Translations under genes and position numbers: made by a program | In this document: one piece after another, positions 1-8,749 of the stretch | Numbering within the stretch: the first letter of the stretch is position 1 | How the letters are laid out: each line of letters begins with the position of its first letter | Notes under the pieces: generated by a model | The model's input: only the letters and a program-made list of their open reading frames with translations | What the model was told of the DNA's origin: nothing | Databases searched by the model: none | Source: Paludibacteraceae bacterium | GTDB taxonomy: Bacteria > Bacteroidota > Bacteroidia > Bacteroidales > Paludibacteraceae | Length of the DNA stretch: 64,000 nt | Reading direction: 5' to 3' | NCBI GenBank assembly: GCA_017451525.1 | Contig: JAFTOD010000006.1 | Location: 62,001 to 126,000, forward strand

Positions 1-2030
1 AGTCCAAGGAAGTCCATCTTAATCAATCCCACACTCTCTACCACATGGCCATCATACTCCGTTACCAATACGCGTTTGCCCGATTCGCGGTCTTCTACAG
101 TGCTCAACGGAGCAAACTTTGTCAAGTCATCTGCACCAATAATCACACCACATGCGTGTACACCCACTTGGCGAATAGTATCTTCCAATTGTGCTGCGTA
201 GGTGAGCATGTTGCGTATCTGTGGCTCATCGCCATTCAGTAGCATGCGCAATTCATCCACATACTTATAGCAGTTCTTTAGGTTGACTTTTGGCGATTTG
301 CCTTTCTCATCTTTGATATTATCTGGGAAACTACGGTCAGGAATATAACCCTTGATTTCGTTCACGCGTGCTAGCGGGATACGCTGTACACGTCCCACAT
401 CTGCAATAGCTGATTTGGTAGCCATGGTGCCGTAGGTGATGATATGTGCCACTTGCGTATGACCATATTTATCGCTCACCCAATCGAGCACTTTACCACG
501 ACCTGCATCATCAAAGTCAGTATCAATATCGGGTAGGGAAATACGGTCGGGGTTTAGGAAACGCTCGAACAGTAAGTCGTATTTCAATGGGTCTAAGTCG
601 GTGATACGCAAGCAATATGCCACCACCGAACCTGCAGCACTACCACGTCCAGGACCTACGCTTACGCCCAACTCCTCACGGGCCGCACGGATAAAGTCCA
701 TCACAATCAAGAAGTAACCTGGGAAACCCATTGTCTTCATGATGTGTAATTCGAACTTAATACGCTCTTCTTGTTCTTCGGTCAGTGTCTCGCCGTAGCG
801 TTCGTGTGCACCTTTATATGCTAAATGGGCGAGGTAATCTGCTTCTAGTTTGATACGGTATAGTTTGTCATATCCGCCTAATTTCTTAATCTTTTCATTG
901 GCTTTATCCTCGCTAAGAACAACATTGCCATGTTCATCACGTGTGAATTCTTCAAAGAGGTCTTGCTCGGTGAATTTCTGGCGATAACTCTCCTCTGTAC
1001 CAAACTCTTCTGGAATAGGGAATTTGGGCATGATAGGTCCAGAGTCAATATCGTACACCTCCACCTTATCTACAATCTCTTGTGTGTTTGCCAATGCTTC
1101 GGGAATGTCACTGAAAATCTCCTCCATTTCCTGAGGTGATTTCAGCCATTCTTGCTTGGTATAGTGCATGCGATTCTCGTCATCGATAAAGTGGTTGGTG
1201 CTCACGCATACCAAATGATCGTGTGCCTCAGCATGCTCTTCCTCCACAAAGTGTACATCGTTTGTGGCTATCACCTTCACCCCATGTTTCTTTGCCAATT
1301 CTACCAATACAGGATTCACCTCGCGCTGCACTTGATATACATGTTGGTCTGCTCCTGGCTTGGTGGTTTGATGACGTTGAATCTCAATATAATAATCTTC
1401 TCCAAACAGGTTCTTGTACCACTCTATTGTCTCCTCTGCGGCTTGAAAAGTGTTTTCACTATTAATATTGCCGTTTTCACCTCCCATGGCGGACATTCCT
1501 TCCATGATTTTCTGAGGTAATTCGCCACCTAAGCAAGCGGAGCAACATATCAATCCTTCGTGATATTGTTCCAGCAAATCGCGGTCAATACGTGGACGAC
1601 GGTAGTAACTATCTTCCATAAAACTGGCACTTACAATCCTACACAGATTGCGATAGCCCTGCATGTTTTTTGCCAGCAATATCAGGTGCCATCCACTTTG
1701 GTCCACGATATATGCTTTGCCTTCTGCATTCACTGCTTTTAGGTCTTTGTCGCGTTGCAAACGACTACGACGTGCGCAGTATGCTTCTACACCTACAATC
1801 GGTTTGAAAGGCACGAACTCCGTACCTTCTTCTTGCGCTTTTTCTTTGAGTTTTTTGTTCGCTTTTTTGCAATAGTCGAGTAGTTCTTTGATGCCGTACA
1901 TACATCCGTGATCAGTGAGGGCAATAGCAGGCATCCCCAGTTTGATCGATTTATCCACCAAATCGGGCACTTTGCTCATTCCGTCCAACACGGAGTAATG
2001 TGAGTGTACATGTAAATGAGTAAATTTCAT
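1..2030 (-). CDS. dnaE: DNA polymerase III subunit alpha, N-terminal two thirds (cut by window edge)
   Basis: Replicative DNA polymerase catalytic subunit. The minus-strand translation from the ATG at 2030 begins MKFTHLHVHSHYSVLDG, the PHP domain signature with the H-x-H metal motif at residues 7-9. It continues through GPGRGSAAGS (about residue 460) and the catalytic aspartate motif PDIDTDFDDAGR (about residue 500). The reading frame stays open to base 1, so the C-terminal finger, OB-fold and tau-binding parts lie outside the window. It starts 4 bases after the stop of the S8 protease gene, so it is probably the last gene of a run amidase-rlmD-protease-dnaE. No internal disruption is seen. 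The family assignment is certain. Confidence 0.97.
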   Translation of the reverse strand, partial: MKFTHLHVHSHYSVLDGMSKVPDLVDKSIKLGMPAIALTDHGCMYGIKELLDYCKKANKKLKEKAQEEGTEFVPFKPIVGVEAYCARRSRLQRDKDLKAVNAEGKAYIVDQSGWHLILLAKNMQGYRNLCRIVSASFMEDSYYRRPRIDRDLLEQYHEGLICCSACLGGELPQKIMEGMSAMGGENGNINSENTFQAAEETIEWYKNLFGEDYYIEIQRHQTTKPGADQHVYQVQREVNPVLVELAKKHGVKVIATNDVHFVEEEHAEAHDHLVCVSTNHFIDDENRMHYTKQEWLKSPQEMEEIFSDIPEALANTQEIVDKVEVYDIDSGPIMPKFPIPEEFGTEESYRQKFTEQDLFEEFTRDEHGNVVLSEDKANEKIKKLGGYDKLYRIKLEADYLAHLAYKGAHERYGETLTEEQEERIKFELHIMKTMGFPGYFLIVMDFIRAAREELGVSVGPGRGSAAGSVVAYCLRITDLDPLKYDLLFERFLNPDRISLPDIDTDFDDAGRGKVLDWVSDKYGHTQVAHIITYGTMATKSAIADVGRVQRIPLARVNEIKGYIPDRSFPDNIKDEKGKSPKVNLKNCYKYVDELRMLLNGDEPQIRNMLTYAAQLEDTIRQVGVHACGVIIGADDLTKFAPLSTVEDRESGKRVLVTEYDGHVVESVGLIKMDFLG

Positions 2031-2034
2031 AGTT

Positions 2035-3456
2035 TTAATGTGTTGTTATTAAGGTTCCTAACATATTATATAAGGTGTTATCTTTTTTTATCCACAAGTG
2101 CCCATTCATCCATATTTTCTGTGGTTTGAAAGTCACTTGATCGTTCGTTTTTGACAAATTGTTTCCCATGCCATTGCCATAGGCTTTCCATGCATCAGGA
2201 ATACCATAGCCATATTGCTCATTCGGAGCATTGTAGCGGTCTGCAGAACGAATAATCCGTTCGCGTATTTCCATATTGCTTGCTCCTGGCAATGCTGACC
2301 ACAAGCAAGCAGCCATACCTGCTATTAGTGGACAGGCGAAGCTAGTGCCGTTGCCGGTCATCAAAAACCCATCACTCGGATTGAGCAACACGGTTTGTTT
2401 GCCCACAGCACACACCTCGGGTTTTACTCTTCCGTCAGCCGATGGACCATATGACGAGAATGCTGCAATCTCTCCATCAATATCCACTGCTCCGACGGTC
2501 AATATGCTGTCTGCATCAGCAGGGGTAGAGAGATGATGCCACTCATTATTGCCTTCATTGCCTGCTGCCATTATGAGCAACATCCCCTTACGCGCTGCTA
2601 TTGTAGCCGCTTGTGCTCCACGTGAACAGCGCCCGTCCATGTCCGCATATGTAAAATCAAAATGTTCGTTATCAAAAGTCGTATAACCCAATGAGGTTGA
2701 TACGATATCCAATCCCAATGAATCAGCCATCTCAATAGCAGCCACCCAGTTATCTATCTCTTTTGGGCTTTCGCTATAGTGCTCTTCAGTGCGGAAGAGA
2801 AAGTATTCGGCTTCCGTAGCAGTACCTTGGTAATCAGGTGATTCTGCTATGATGGCCGTCAAGCACAGCGTACCATGATTGCCTGTGCTGCCAAAGAAGT
2901 CATCTTCATCATCGGTAAAATCGGCATAACCCAACCATTGCTCTTTTGGCAGTGCGGTCATGATGTTGGCATTGTAGAATCCTCCATCAGCCACTCCAAT
3001 GCGTATGCCCTTGCCTCTATAGCCCGCTTGGTGGAGTGGCAAAAGATTGAGTTGATCCAATTGCTCTATGCTGGCAACTGGCGGTGGGGCATCGGGTAAG
3101 GTATCTTCTGCTATTCTTCTTTTCCTAAGGGATATCGAAGGGATATCAAAGGCTTGCTTAGTGGATTCCATTCGTGTGAGATAAATGGTATCCACAAAGC
3201 TACACTTCTCTATCGCACGAATCGCCTCATTGTTTGCTTCCACAGTCGCTCCATTTATCCATCGCGATGTGTGCAGCACTTTTGCTCCCATGGCTCGCAC
3301 CGAGTCTAAATACACAGGCGACACCTCATAATCTAACGAATCAATAGCAATACCTCTTGCTTCGCGCTTCTCTATTGCAGTTTCACTAAGGCACACACGT
3401 TCTGCGCCCACCTTGTCGGTGAACTGCATAAAGAATATCGCTAATATTGTCCACAT
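2035..3456 (-). CDS. S8 family (subtilisin-like) serine protease with C-terminal NG-tail
   Basis: 473-residue subtilase. The catalytic triad is visible: Asp157 in GVADGGF, His194 in GNHGT and Ser372 in NGTSFACP, with the oxyanion Asn300 in AAGNEG. Residues 10-100 match the prodomain seen in Bacteroidota subtilases (FTDK..., then RGIAIDSLDYEVSP, then SRWIN). The N-terminus is unusual: only about nine hydrophobic residues precede the prodomain, and an in-frame TAA lies just upstream, so there is no room for a normal signal peptide. The last 25 residues (NGHLWIKK...YNMLG) resemble the tails of the two secreted proteins at 8750 and 11276, a possible sorting signal. It sits 36 bases after rlmD and 4 bases before dnaE. 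Its substrate is unknown. Confidence 0.9.
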   Translation of the reverse strand: MWTILAIFFMQFTDKVGAERVCLSETAIEKREARGIAIDSLDYEVSPVYLDSVRAMGAKVLHTSRWINGATVEANNEAIRAIEKCSFVDTIYLTRMESTKQAFDIPSISLRKRRIAEDTLPDAPPPVASIEQLDQLNLLPLHQAGYRGKGIRIGVADGGFYNANIMTALPKEQWLGYADFTDDEDDFFGSTGNHGTLCLTAIIAESPDYQGTATEAEYFLFRTEEHYSESPKEIDNWVAAIEMADSLGLDIVSTSLGYTTFDNEHFDFTYADMDGRCSRGAQAATIAARKGMLLIMAAGNEGNNEWHHLSTPADADSILTVGAVDIDGEIAAFSSYGPSADGRVKPEVCAVGKQTVLLNPSDGFLMTGNGTSFACPLIAGMAACLWSALPGASNMEIRERIIRSADRYNAPNEQYGYGIPDAWKAYGNGMGNNLSKTNDQVTFKPQKIWMNGHLWIKKDNTLYNMLGTLITTH

Positions 3457-3492
3457 TGTTATCGGTTATTGCCTTTCCTCAAAGAGGAAGAG

Positions 3493-4905
3493 TTATGAGG
3501 GGTCTTTCTTCTCTAACAATACTACATTCTCCACGTGGTGGGTGTGAGGGAACATGTCCACAGGTTGCACCTTCACAACGCGGTACTTGCTGTCAAGCAT
3601 GTTGAGGTCACGTGCCTGCGTAGCAGGGTTGCAACTCACATACACGATACGCTTTGGCTCGGCAAACAAGATTGTATTGATTACATCTTCGTGCATGCCT
3701 GCGCGAGGTGGGTCGGTGATAATCACATCCGGACGACCATACTGCGCGATAAAGTCCTCATTCAAAATGTCCTTCATATCACCCGCGAAGAATAGGGTAT
3801 TATCTAAATGATTGATATTCGCGTTTACTTTGGCATCTTCAATCGCCTCTGGTACATACTCAATACCAATCACTTGACGTGCTTGGTGCGCTACGAAATT
3901 GGCAATCGTACCCGTACCCGTGTAGAGGTCAAAGACCAATTCGTTGCCCGTCAGTCCTGCAAACTCGCGTGCTACCTTGTAGAGTTCGTATGCCTGCAAG
4001 GTGTTGGTTTGGTAGAAAGACTTAGGACCTACCTTAAACTGCAAGTTCTCCATCTGCTCCATGATATGGTCTTGACCGTGGAAGACATGCACCTCTTGGT
4101 CGCCGATGGTGTCATTGAACTTGCGATTAACGACATACAGCAAACTGATAATCTCTGGGAAACTATCGCGGATATACTCCATTACGCGCATATCGGGTTC
4201 ATCTGCCCAAACGACAATGAGCATCACTTCGCCCTTGTGGTTGGAGCGGAGAATAAGCGTGCGTAGTTGTCCTTCGTGCGCGTGCTCATTATAAAAGGTG
4301 ATACCCAACTTCCGCGCGTACTCGCGTATGCCGTTGCGTATGCGGTTGTTAATCTCAGGCATGAGGTGGCATTCGGTGATGTCCAGCACCTTGTCAAAGC
4401 AATTGGGAATATGGAACCCCAGACCGTGGGTGTTGTCCACGTTCTCCAGTCCGCCTGCGGCGCGGATAGTATCCCAACTGAGCCATTTGCGGTCGGAGAA
4501 AGTGAACTCCAACTTGTTGCGGTACTCATAAATCTCCTTGCTACCGAGGATAGGGGAAATCTCTGGCAACTCAATCTTACCAATACGGGTGAGGCTATCC
4601 ATAATCTGCTGTTGCTTATGGCGCAGTTGCTCCTCGTAGGGAAGAATCTGCCATTTGCATCCACCGCACTCGCCATAGTGCTTGCAGACGGGCTCGCAGC
4701 GGGTAGGGGAGGGGGTAACGATGCGCTCTACGCGACCCTCCATGAAGGAGTGCTTCTTGCGGGTTACTTGTATATCCACAATATCGCCAGGTACGCAATA
4801 TGGCACAAACAGCACCATATCGTCCACACGGGTAATGGCTTTGCCCTCAGCAGCAATGCCTGTAATCTCAATGTTTTGCAGTAATGGTAAGTTCTTCTTT
4901 TTCAT
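3493..4905 (-). CDS. rlmD: 23S rRNA (uracil-5-)-methyltransferase RlmD-like
   Basis: 470-residue SAM-dependent RNA m5U methyltransferase of the RumA/TrmA family. An N-terminal TRAM-type OB domain (about residues 10-65) is followed by the iron-sulfur cysteine cluster C70, C74, C80, C83 (CKHYGECGGC). The C-terminal Rossmann domain holds DLYTGTGTI (SAM binding), TDPPRAG and the nucleophile motif VSCNPATQARDL. The family methylates U1939, or U747 and U1939, of 23S rRNA; which applies here cannot be read from sequence. The gene lies 41 bases downstream of the amidase gene and 36 bases before the S8 protease, consistent with co-transcription. Confidence 0.93.
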   Translation of the reverse strand: MKKKNLPLLQNIEITGIAAEGKAITRVDDMVLFVPYCVPGDIVDIQVTRKKHSFMEGRVERIVTPSPTRCEPVCKHYGECGGCKWQILPYEEQLRHKQQQIMDSLTRIGKIELPEISPILGSKEIYEYRNKLEFTFSDRKWLSWDTIRAAGGLENVDNTHGLGFHIPNCFDKVLDITECHLMPEINNRIRNGIREYARKLGITFYNEHAHEGQLRTLILRSNHKGEVMLIVVWADEPDMRVMEYIRDSFPEIISLLYVVNRKFNDTIGDQEVHVFHGQDHIMEQMENLQFKVGPKSFYQTNTLQAYELYKVAREFAGLTGNELVFDLYTGTGTIANFVAHQARQVIGIEYVPEAIEDAKVNANINHLDNTLFFAGDMKDILNEDFIAQYGRPDVIITDPPRAGMHEDVINTILFAEPKRIVYVSCNPATQARDLNMLDSKYRVVKVQPVDMFPHTHHVENVVLLEKKDPS

Positions 4906-4946
4906 ATTTATAACATCTAACAGCCGAAGGCGGTCTAATATCTATT

Positions 4947-7883
4947 TTATTTCATTAACCAATTGATACTTTCTTTATACAGCGCATCAAAATCGTGTGC
5001 ACTCTCGAGCATGAAACTCCAGCAGAGTGTCTTCGCTCCGCCTGCTTCCGATGTATCATGCGCAATAGCAGCTGCCACATTCACCTCCGGGAAACGTGCT
5101 ACTACGATACAGCCCTCCGCAGGGTAGATACCATCCGCGTTCTCGGTATGCAATTGCTCATCGTTGGGCTCGGTACGGAACGTATGATTGCCCTGTGGCA
5201 ACTGGCGTTCGATGCGAATCTTACCCGTGCGCGATGCGTGGGTGCAACGGAACTCATAGTGCAACTGATTCTTGGTAAAGGTAGCATCCTCTTTGCCTTG
5301 CATGTCACTGGCAATGTGTGCGCCAGAGAGCAGCAATCGACCACCGTGTTGCAGATAATGAGTGAGCGCATGCTGCAAGTTCGCGGGCATACAATGGAAC
5401 GACGTGTCGTTGCCCATGATGACGGTCTTTTGCTTGCCGAGAATCACATCCACTACGTCATAATCAGCAATGCTATCTACAGCAACCACGCTGGTGCTGA
5501 CATACGAATAGCCCATCTCTGCCAACACGCGACCATGCATGGTAGGATAATCGAATGTGTTGCCCACGGTAGGGTGATTCATGTGGTCGCTGTGGCACAT
5601 GCCCCAACCGCAGTTGTCGTCGGTTTGCCATTCGTTGCGGCTATCGAAATCATACACTTCGCCGATGTAGTTCACGCCCCTGCCGTATGGCACAGCATGA
5701 CTGGCTGGACGGATACCGCCATAGATACTATCTTGCCACCAGTCTGGACCACTCACGCGAGTGAAACCGTTGATAATCAGCACTTGTCCTTTCTCCTCTG
5801 GTGCAATGTAGGCAGATAGAACCTCGCTCTTGAAACTCAGTCCTCCTGCATTGCCCGCTGCCACACGTATGTCGTAGCGTGTGCCCTTGTCAGGTGTGAA
5901 TGTATATTCGTTGGTCGTTACGCGCACACCATTATCCCAATCGCCATCGTTCTGGCGGGTATAGACGATATAGTAGGTCGGCTTAGCCGTGGCTTCGAGA
6001 GGATCGTTGGTTGGAGCCCAAGTTACTTTAATGGATTTGGTGTCGGGAGTTGAGAGTCCCGATTCCATTCTCATCTCCATGCTATTCACAGGCAATGGCT
6101 GTACCACATACTCCGTGCCGTATTGCTCGTGTATAAAGCGCAAGAACGATTTATACATCGCACGTGAGATAGTGAATCGTACGCGTGGGTCAAGACCGTA
6201 CTTCATATCGGTCATGTTCTGGTGCGAGAGTAGTTCTAGCAGTACCGCTGGCACTTTAGGATGGCGTACTTCTGCATAGGATGAGTTATCCAACTGACGG
6301 CGTGTCCATTCGGGTGCATATACCGCGCGCATGTCCTCCACGATTTGCGTTTGCATATAGTCTGCCAAGTCGCGATTTAGGACACGGCTTTTGCCATTAG
6401 GATAGTTTTTGCATTGCTCATCATCATGATCTTTATAGATAAGCAGAGTACCTACAATCTCATCTCGCACACCAGCGTCGGTATGGAATGCCAAACTAGC
6501 ATGTAGTGGCACATTCAATCCTGGCTGATTGGGATTGGCAGCACTGCCGCCTGCTAGATAGTTCACCCATATGCCGCGTGATGCGTAGTCGTCCACGTAG
6601 TCATTTTTGCTGTCGGTGTAGTTGTAAATGCTATCAGGAATACCCGAATATTGCATCCAATAGCGGGCTGCCTCTATATAACGTGGCAAGCCGCTGGTGA
6701 CAGCATTAGCTTGATTAGCAAGCAGTTCTACGCTGTCAATCATGACAGCATCACCTTCGGGCAGTTCTTTGGATGAAGGTACATTCTCAAAACTATTGGG
6801 TTGTTTATAGCGTGCTACTGACCCCATACCGCCACCGAATTTCACGGCGTCAGTGGTTACTACTTCCTTGCCATTGCCTACGGCTGCTACACTCACGTAG
6901 TTGTTTGCACGGTCGCCGTCAAAGGCAAAGGTGCCAAGATACACCCAAGTACCGCCACCCATCTTCTGATTGACAGCAAAGGTGGTCTTTTGTCCTTTGT
7001 GCACAACGGTGTATTGCGCTTTGCTGGTGCTGTTAGGTAGTGTCTTGTAGCTTACATATACAGCGTATTCACCTTCTGGCAACGATGGGGTATATCTCAT
7101 TTCGCCTTTGACTTTGTTGCCAGTTGCTTCTGTGGCATAGCTACCAAAAGTGAAAGGATTCTCCCCTTCCAACAGAGGTCTTTCTGGAGTAGCCCAACCA
7201 GCGCCTTGTCCCAATGTCCACTGACCGTTGCTCATCGCTTGTGTATTATCCACGATCTCCTCATGCGTTTGAATATCACGCTCACGAGGTTGCACTACCA
7301 CTGCACCTGCATTCTCCAGCATAGGTACGAGGAAAGGCATGGTGTAACTGGTTGTGTATAAGTCTTCTACTGTGCTCCATACCTTGGCACGCTGCCAACG
7401 CCACGACTCGGTAGGTTGGTGGTAATACTGACCGTGACTACCCCACAGCGCGATATGTTTGCCATCCAAACCCTGCTTAGCAGAGTAGGGACGCGAAGTG
7501 TTGGTCACCCATTGGGTGGTGGCTGGTAGGGTATAACGTGCATTCTTTGCGCGATGGCGATGGCGGGTTGTCACCAGTTCGCCAATCTCGTAGCCATCGG
7601 TGTAGATAGTCACTTTGCCTTGATTGTTGCCCAGCACCATTTGGCTCACCAGCAGGCGCAGGTCACGCACTTCGTTTTGGCTTAGTGATACTTGGCTCAA
7701 ACTGCGATTTGTGTAAACGAACACTTGTGAATTACGAACACGTACATGACTGATTGTTACGTCGCTCACGTACGCGCGTGATTTAACATAATGGGTCAAA
7801 GTGTCAGCTAATGCTTGTTTGTCAATCGCATACAAACCCGTGCCAAAAGCGATGGCAAGAACGAATGTTAAGATACGTTTCAT
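4947..7883 (-). CDS. Secreted N-acetylmuramoyl-L-alanine amidase-like protein with golvesin-type domain
   Basis: 978-residue exported protein of the type often labelled xanthan lyase in Bacteroidales. The signal peptide is MKRILTFVLAIAFGTGLYA. A golvesin C-terminal-like beta domain (around YAVYVSYKTLP ... GNYVSVAAV-type strands) lies near residues 280-360. An amidase_3-like zinc peptidase region follows, with HASLAFHTDAG, then VPAVLLELLSHQN. A fibronectin type III-like domain (IKVTWAPTND ... YDIRVAAGN) comes next, then a C-terminal alpha/beta region. The ATG at 7934 is rejected because a TACCTTTG promoter at 7904-7911 lies inside that extension; the ATG at 7883 directly begins the signal peptide. 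The likely role is cell-wall or glycan processing. It is the first gene of the run reading toward dnaE. Confidence 0.85.
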   Translation of the reverse strand: MKRILTFVLAIAFGTGLYAIDKQALADTLTHYVKSRAYVSDVTISHVRVRNSQVFVYTNRSLSQVSLSQNEVRDLRLLVSQMVLGNNQGKVTIYTDGYEIGELVTTRHRHRAKNARYTLPATTQWVTNTSRPYSAKQGLDGKHIALWGSHGQYYHQPTESWRWQRAKVWSTVEDLYTTSYTMPFLVPMLENAGAVVVQPRERDIQTHEEIVDNTQAMSNGQWTLGQGAGWATPERPLLEGENPFTFGSYATEATGNKVKGEMRYTPSLPEGEYAVYVSYKTLPNSTSKAQYTVVHKGQKTTFAVNQKMGGGTWVYLGTFAFDGDRANNYVSVAAVGNGKEVVTTDAVKFGGGMGSVARYKQPNSFENVPSSKELPEGDAVMIDSVELLANQANAVTSGLPRYIEAARYWMQYSGIPDSIYNYTDSKNDYVDDYASRGIWVNYLAGGSAANPNQPGLNVPLHASLAFHTDAGVRDEIVGTLLIYKDHDDEQCKNYPNGKSRVLNRDLADYMQTQIVEDMRAVYAPEWTRRQLDNSSYAEVRHPKVPAVLLELLSHQNMTDMKYGLDPRVRFTISRAMYKSFLRFIHEQYGTEYVVQPLPVNSMEMRMESGLSTPDTKSIKVTWAPTNDPLEATAKPTYYIVYTRQNDGDWDNGVRVTTNEYTFTPDKGTRYDIRVAAGNAGGLSFKSEVLSAYIAPEEKGQVLIINGFTRVSGPDWWQDSIYGGIRPASHAVPYGRGVNYIGEVYDFDSRNEWQTDDNCGWGMCHSDHMNHPTVGNTFDYPTMHGRVLAEMGYSYVSTSVVAVDSIADYDVVDVILGKQKTVIMGNDTSFHCMPANLQHALTHYLQHGGRLLLSGAHIASDMQGKEDATFTKNQLHYEFRCTHASRTGKIRIERQLPQGNHTFRTEPNDEQLHTENADGIYPAEGCIVVARFPEVNVAAAIAHDTSEAGGAKTLCWSFMLESAHDFDALYKESINWLMK

Positions 7884-7903
7884 AGTGAAATAAAAATATG
7901 CGA

Positions 7904-7935
7904 CAAAGGTACAACAAAAAATGCACATACGCAAG
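7904..7935 (-). promoter_or_regulatory. Bacteroidota promoter for the amidase-rlmD-protease-dnaE run
   Basis: On the minus strand CTTG (7935-7932), a 20-base spacer and TACCTTTG (7911-7904) match the Bacteroidota -33/-7 consensus. Transcription would begin near 7897, about 14 bases before the ATG at 7883. This fixes the start codon choice. Confidence 0.75.
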
Positions 7936-8255
7936 TAAACGAACGTATTTTTTTGAAAAGATAGACTTATCTATCAATTGAGTTAGTACCAATGTGCTCG
8001 GTGGGAGTTTACTCACAAGAGAGTACATAGGTACTAATTCAATGAAAGGTGAAGCCGTATTTCAAAAAAAATATGTGAGTAGCTGAAGTATGTGCTGCAT
8101 CGTGCGAACGTAGCTTCGGGGGAATTGTGACGATATAGTTTTACTATTGAGTCGCAAGGCGGCGTCCGAAGGTACAAATGTTCTGCTCGGTTCCTCGAAG
8201 GTACAACTATGTTCTATCTTCCCTCTCCCTATCTTTCCGCTTTCAATTACGTAGG
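7936..8255. other. Intergenic region between divergent amidase and secreted-protein genes
   Basis: Divergent spacer. No convincing ORF, tRNA or known RNA was recognised here. Short minus-strand reading frames in this stretch have no signal peptide, start context or family resemblance. A tandem repeat and a plus-strand promoter follow at its right end. Confidence 0.5.
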
Positions 8256-8310
8256 ATATACGGTAGATATACGGTAGATACACGGTAGATATACGGTATA
8301 TATATGGTAG
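8256..8310. repeat. 11-bp tandem repeat (ATATACGGTAG)
   Basis: About five imperfect copies of ATATACGGTAG: 8256-8266, 8267-8277, 8278-8288, then two degenerate copies to 8310. It is a minisatellite-like block about 100 bases upstream of a promoter. Function unknown. Confidence 0.8.
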
Positions 8311-8412
8311 ATATAGTAGCCATTACCATAGGAACATCGAGAAAAGATGCTTACACTTACTAGTCTTATTTTTATGTGAATAGAAATTTTTTTACAAATT
8401 CTGTATAATAAA

Positions 8413-8444
8413 TTTGCTCAACTAAAAAAAAAGTACTACCTTTG
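8413..8444 (+). promoter_or_regulatory. Promoter for the leader RNA / secreted-protein gene at 8750
   Basis: TTTG (8413-8416), a 20-base spacer and TACCTTTG (8437-8444) give a full match to the Bacteroidota consensus. The predicted start is near 8451, about 300 bases before the ORF. Confidence 0.8.
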
Positions 8445-8450
8445 TACCCT

Positions 8451-8600
8451 GATTCACAGAAAACGGTTAAGACACTCTTTTAGTGATGCTAACAACGGTC
8501 ACATATATCGCCTATTCTTTTTACACTACAGGGTGCAAGGATTGTTGGGCGAAATAGGATAGGGAAATGATAGGTAAGGTAATCTATTATTTCCTTTTTT
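8451..8600 (+). ncRNA. Candidate terminated leader RNA or attenuator (about 150 nt)
   Basis: Between the promoter and the ORF at 8750 the sequence folds well by eye. A stem-loop at 8466-8493 has GTTA/TAAC and CACT/AGTG arms. A pairing CCTATT/AATAGG spans roughly 8510-8558. An 11-bp stem at 8563-8573 / 8584-8594 is followed directly by TTTTTT (8595-8600), the form of an intrinsic terminator. A further hairpin GCGAAA-ctac-TTTCGC lies at 8615-8630. It could be an attenuator controlling the downstream gene or an independent small RNA. No match to 4.5S, tmRNA or RNase P signatures was seen. Confidence 0.5.
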
Positions 8601-8749
8601 ATTCGTAGAGCGCTGCGAAACTACTTTCGCGAACACAATGAAAAAATCGTTCGAGCCTATACTATAAGGCGAGATAAGAACCAAATACGTGAAACGAATT
8701 GAACAACAATTTATAATTAACTTTATTATTAACTAAAAAATCAAAAATT

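Noticed and set aside
7884-7934. Start of the amidase gene at 7934
   Set aside because: The promoter core at 7904-7911 lies inside this extension, and the signal peptide starts at 7883.
8451-8600. 4.5S RNA, tmRNA or RNase P RNA
   Set aside because: The conserved sequence blocks of these RNAs are not seen.
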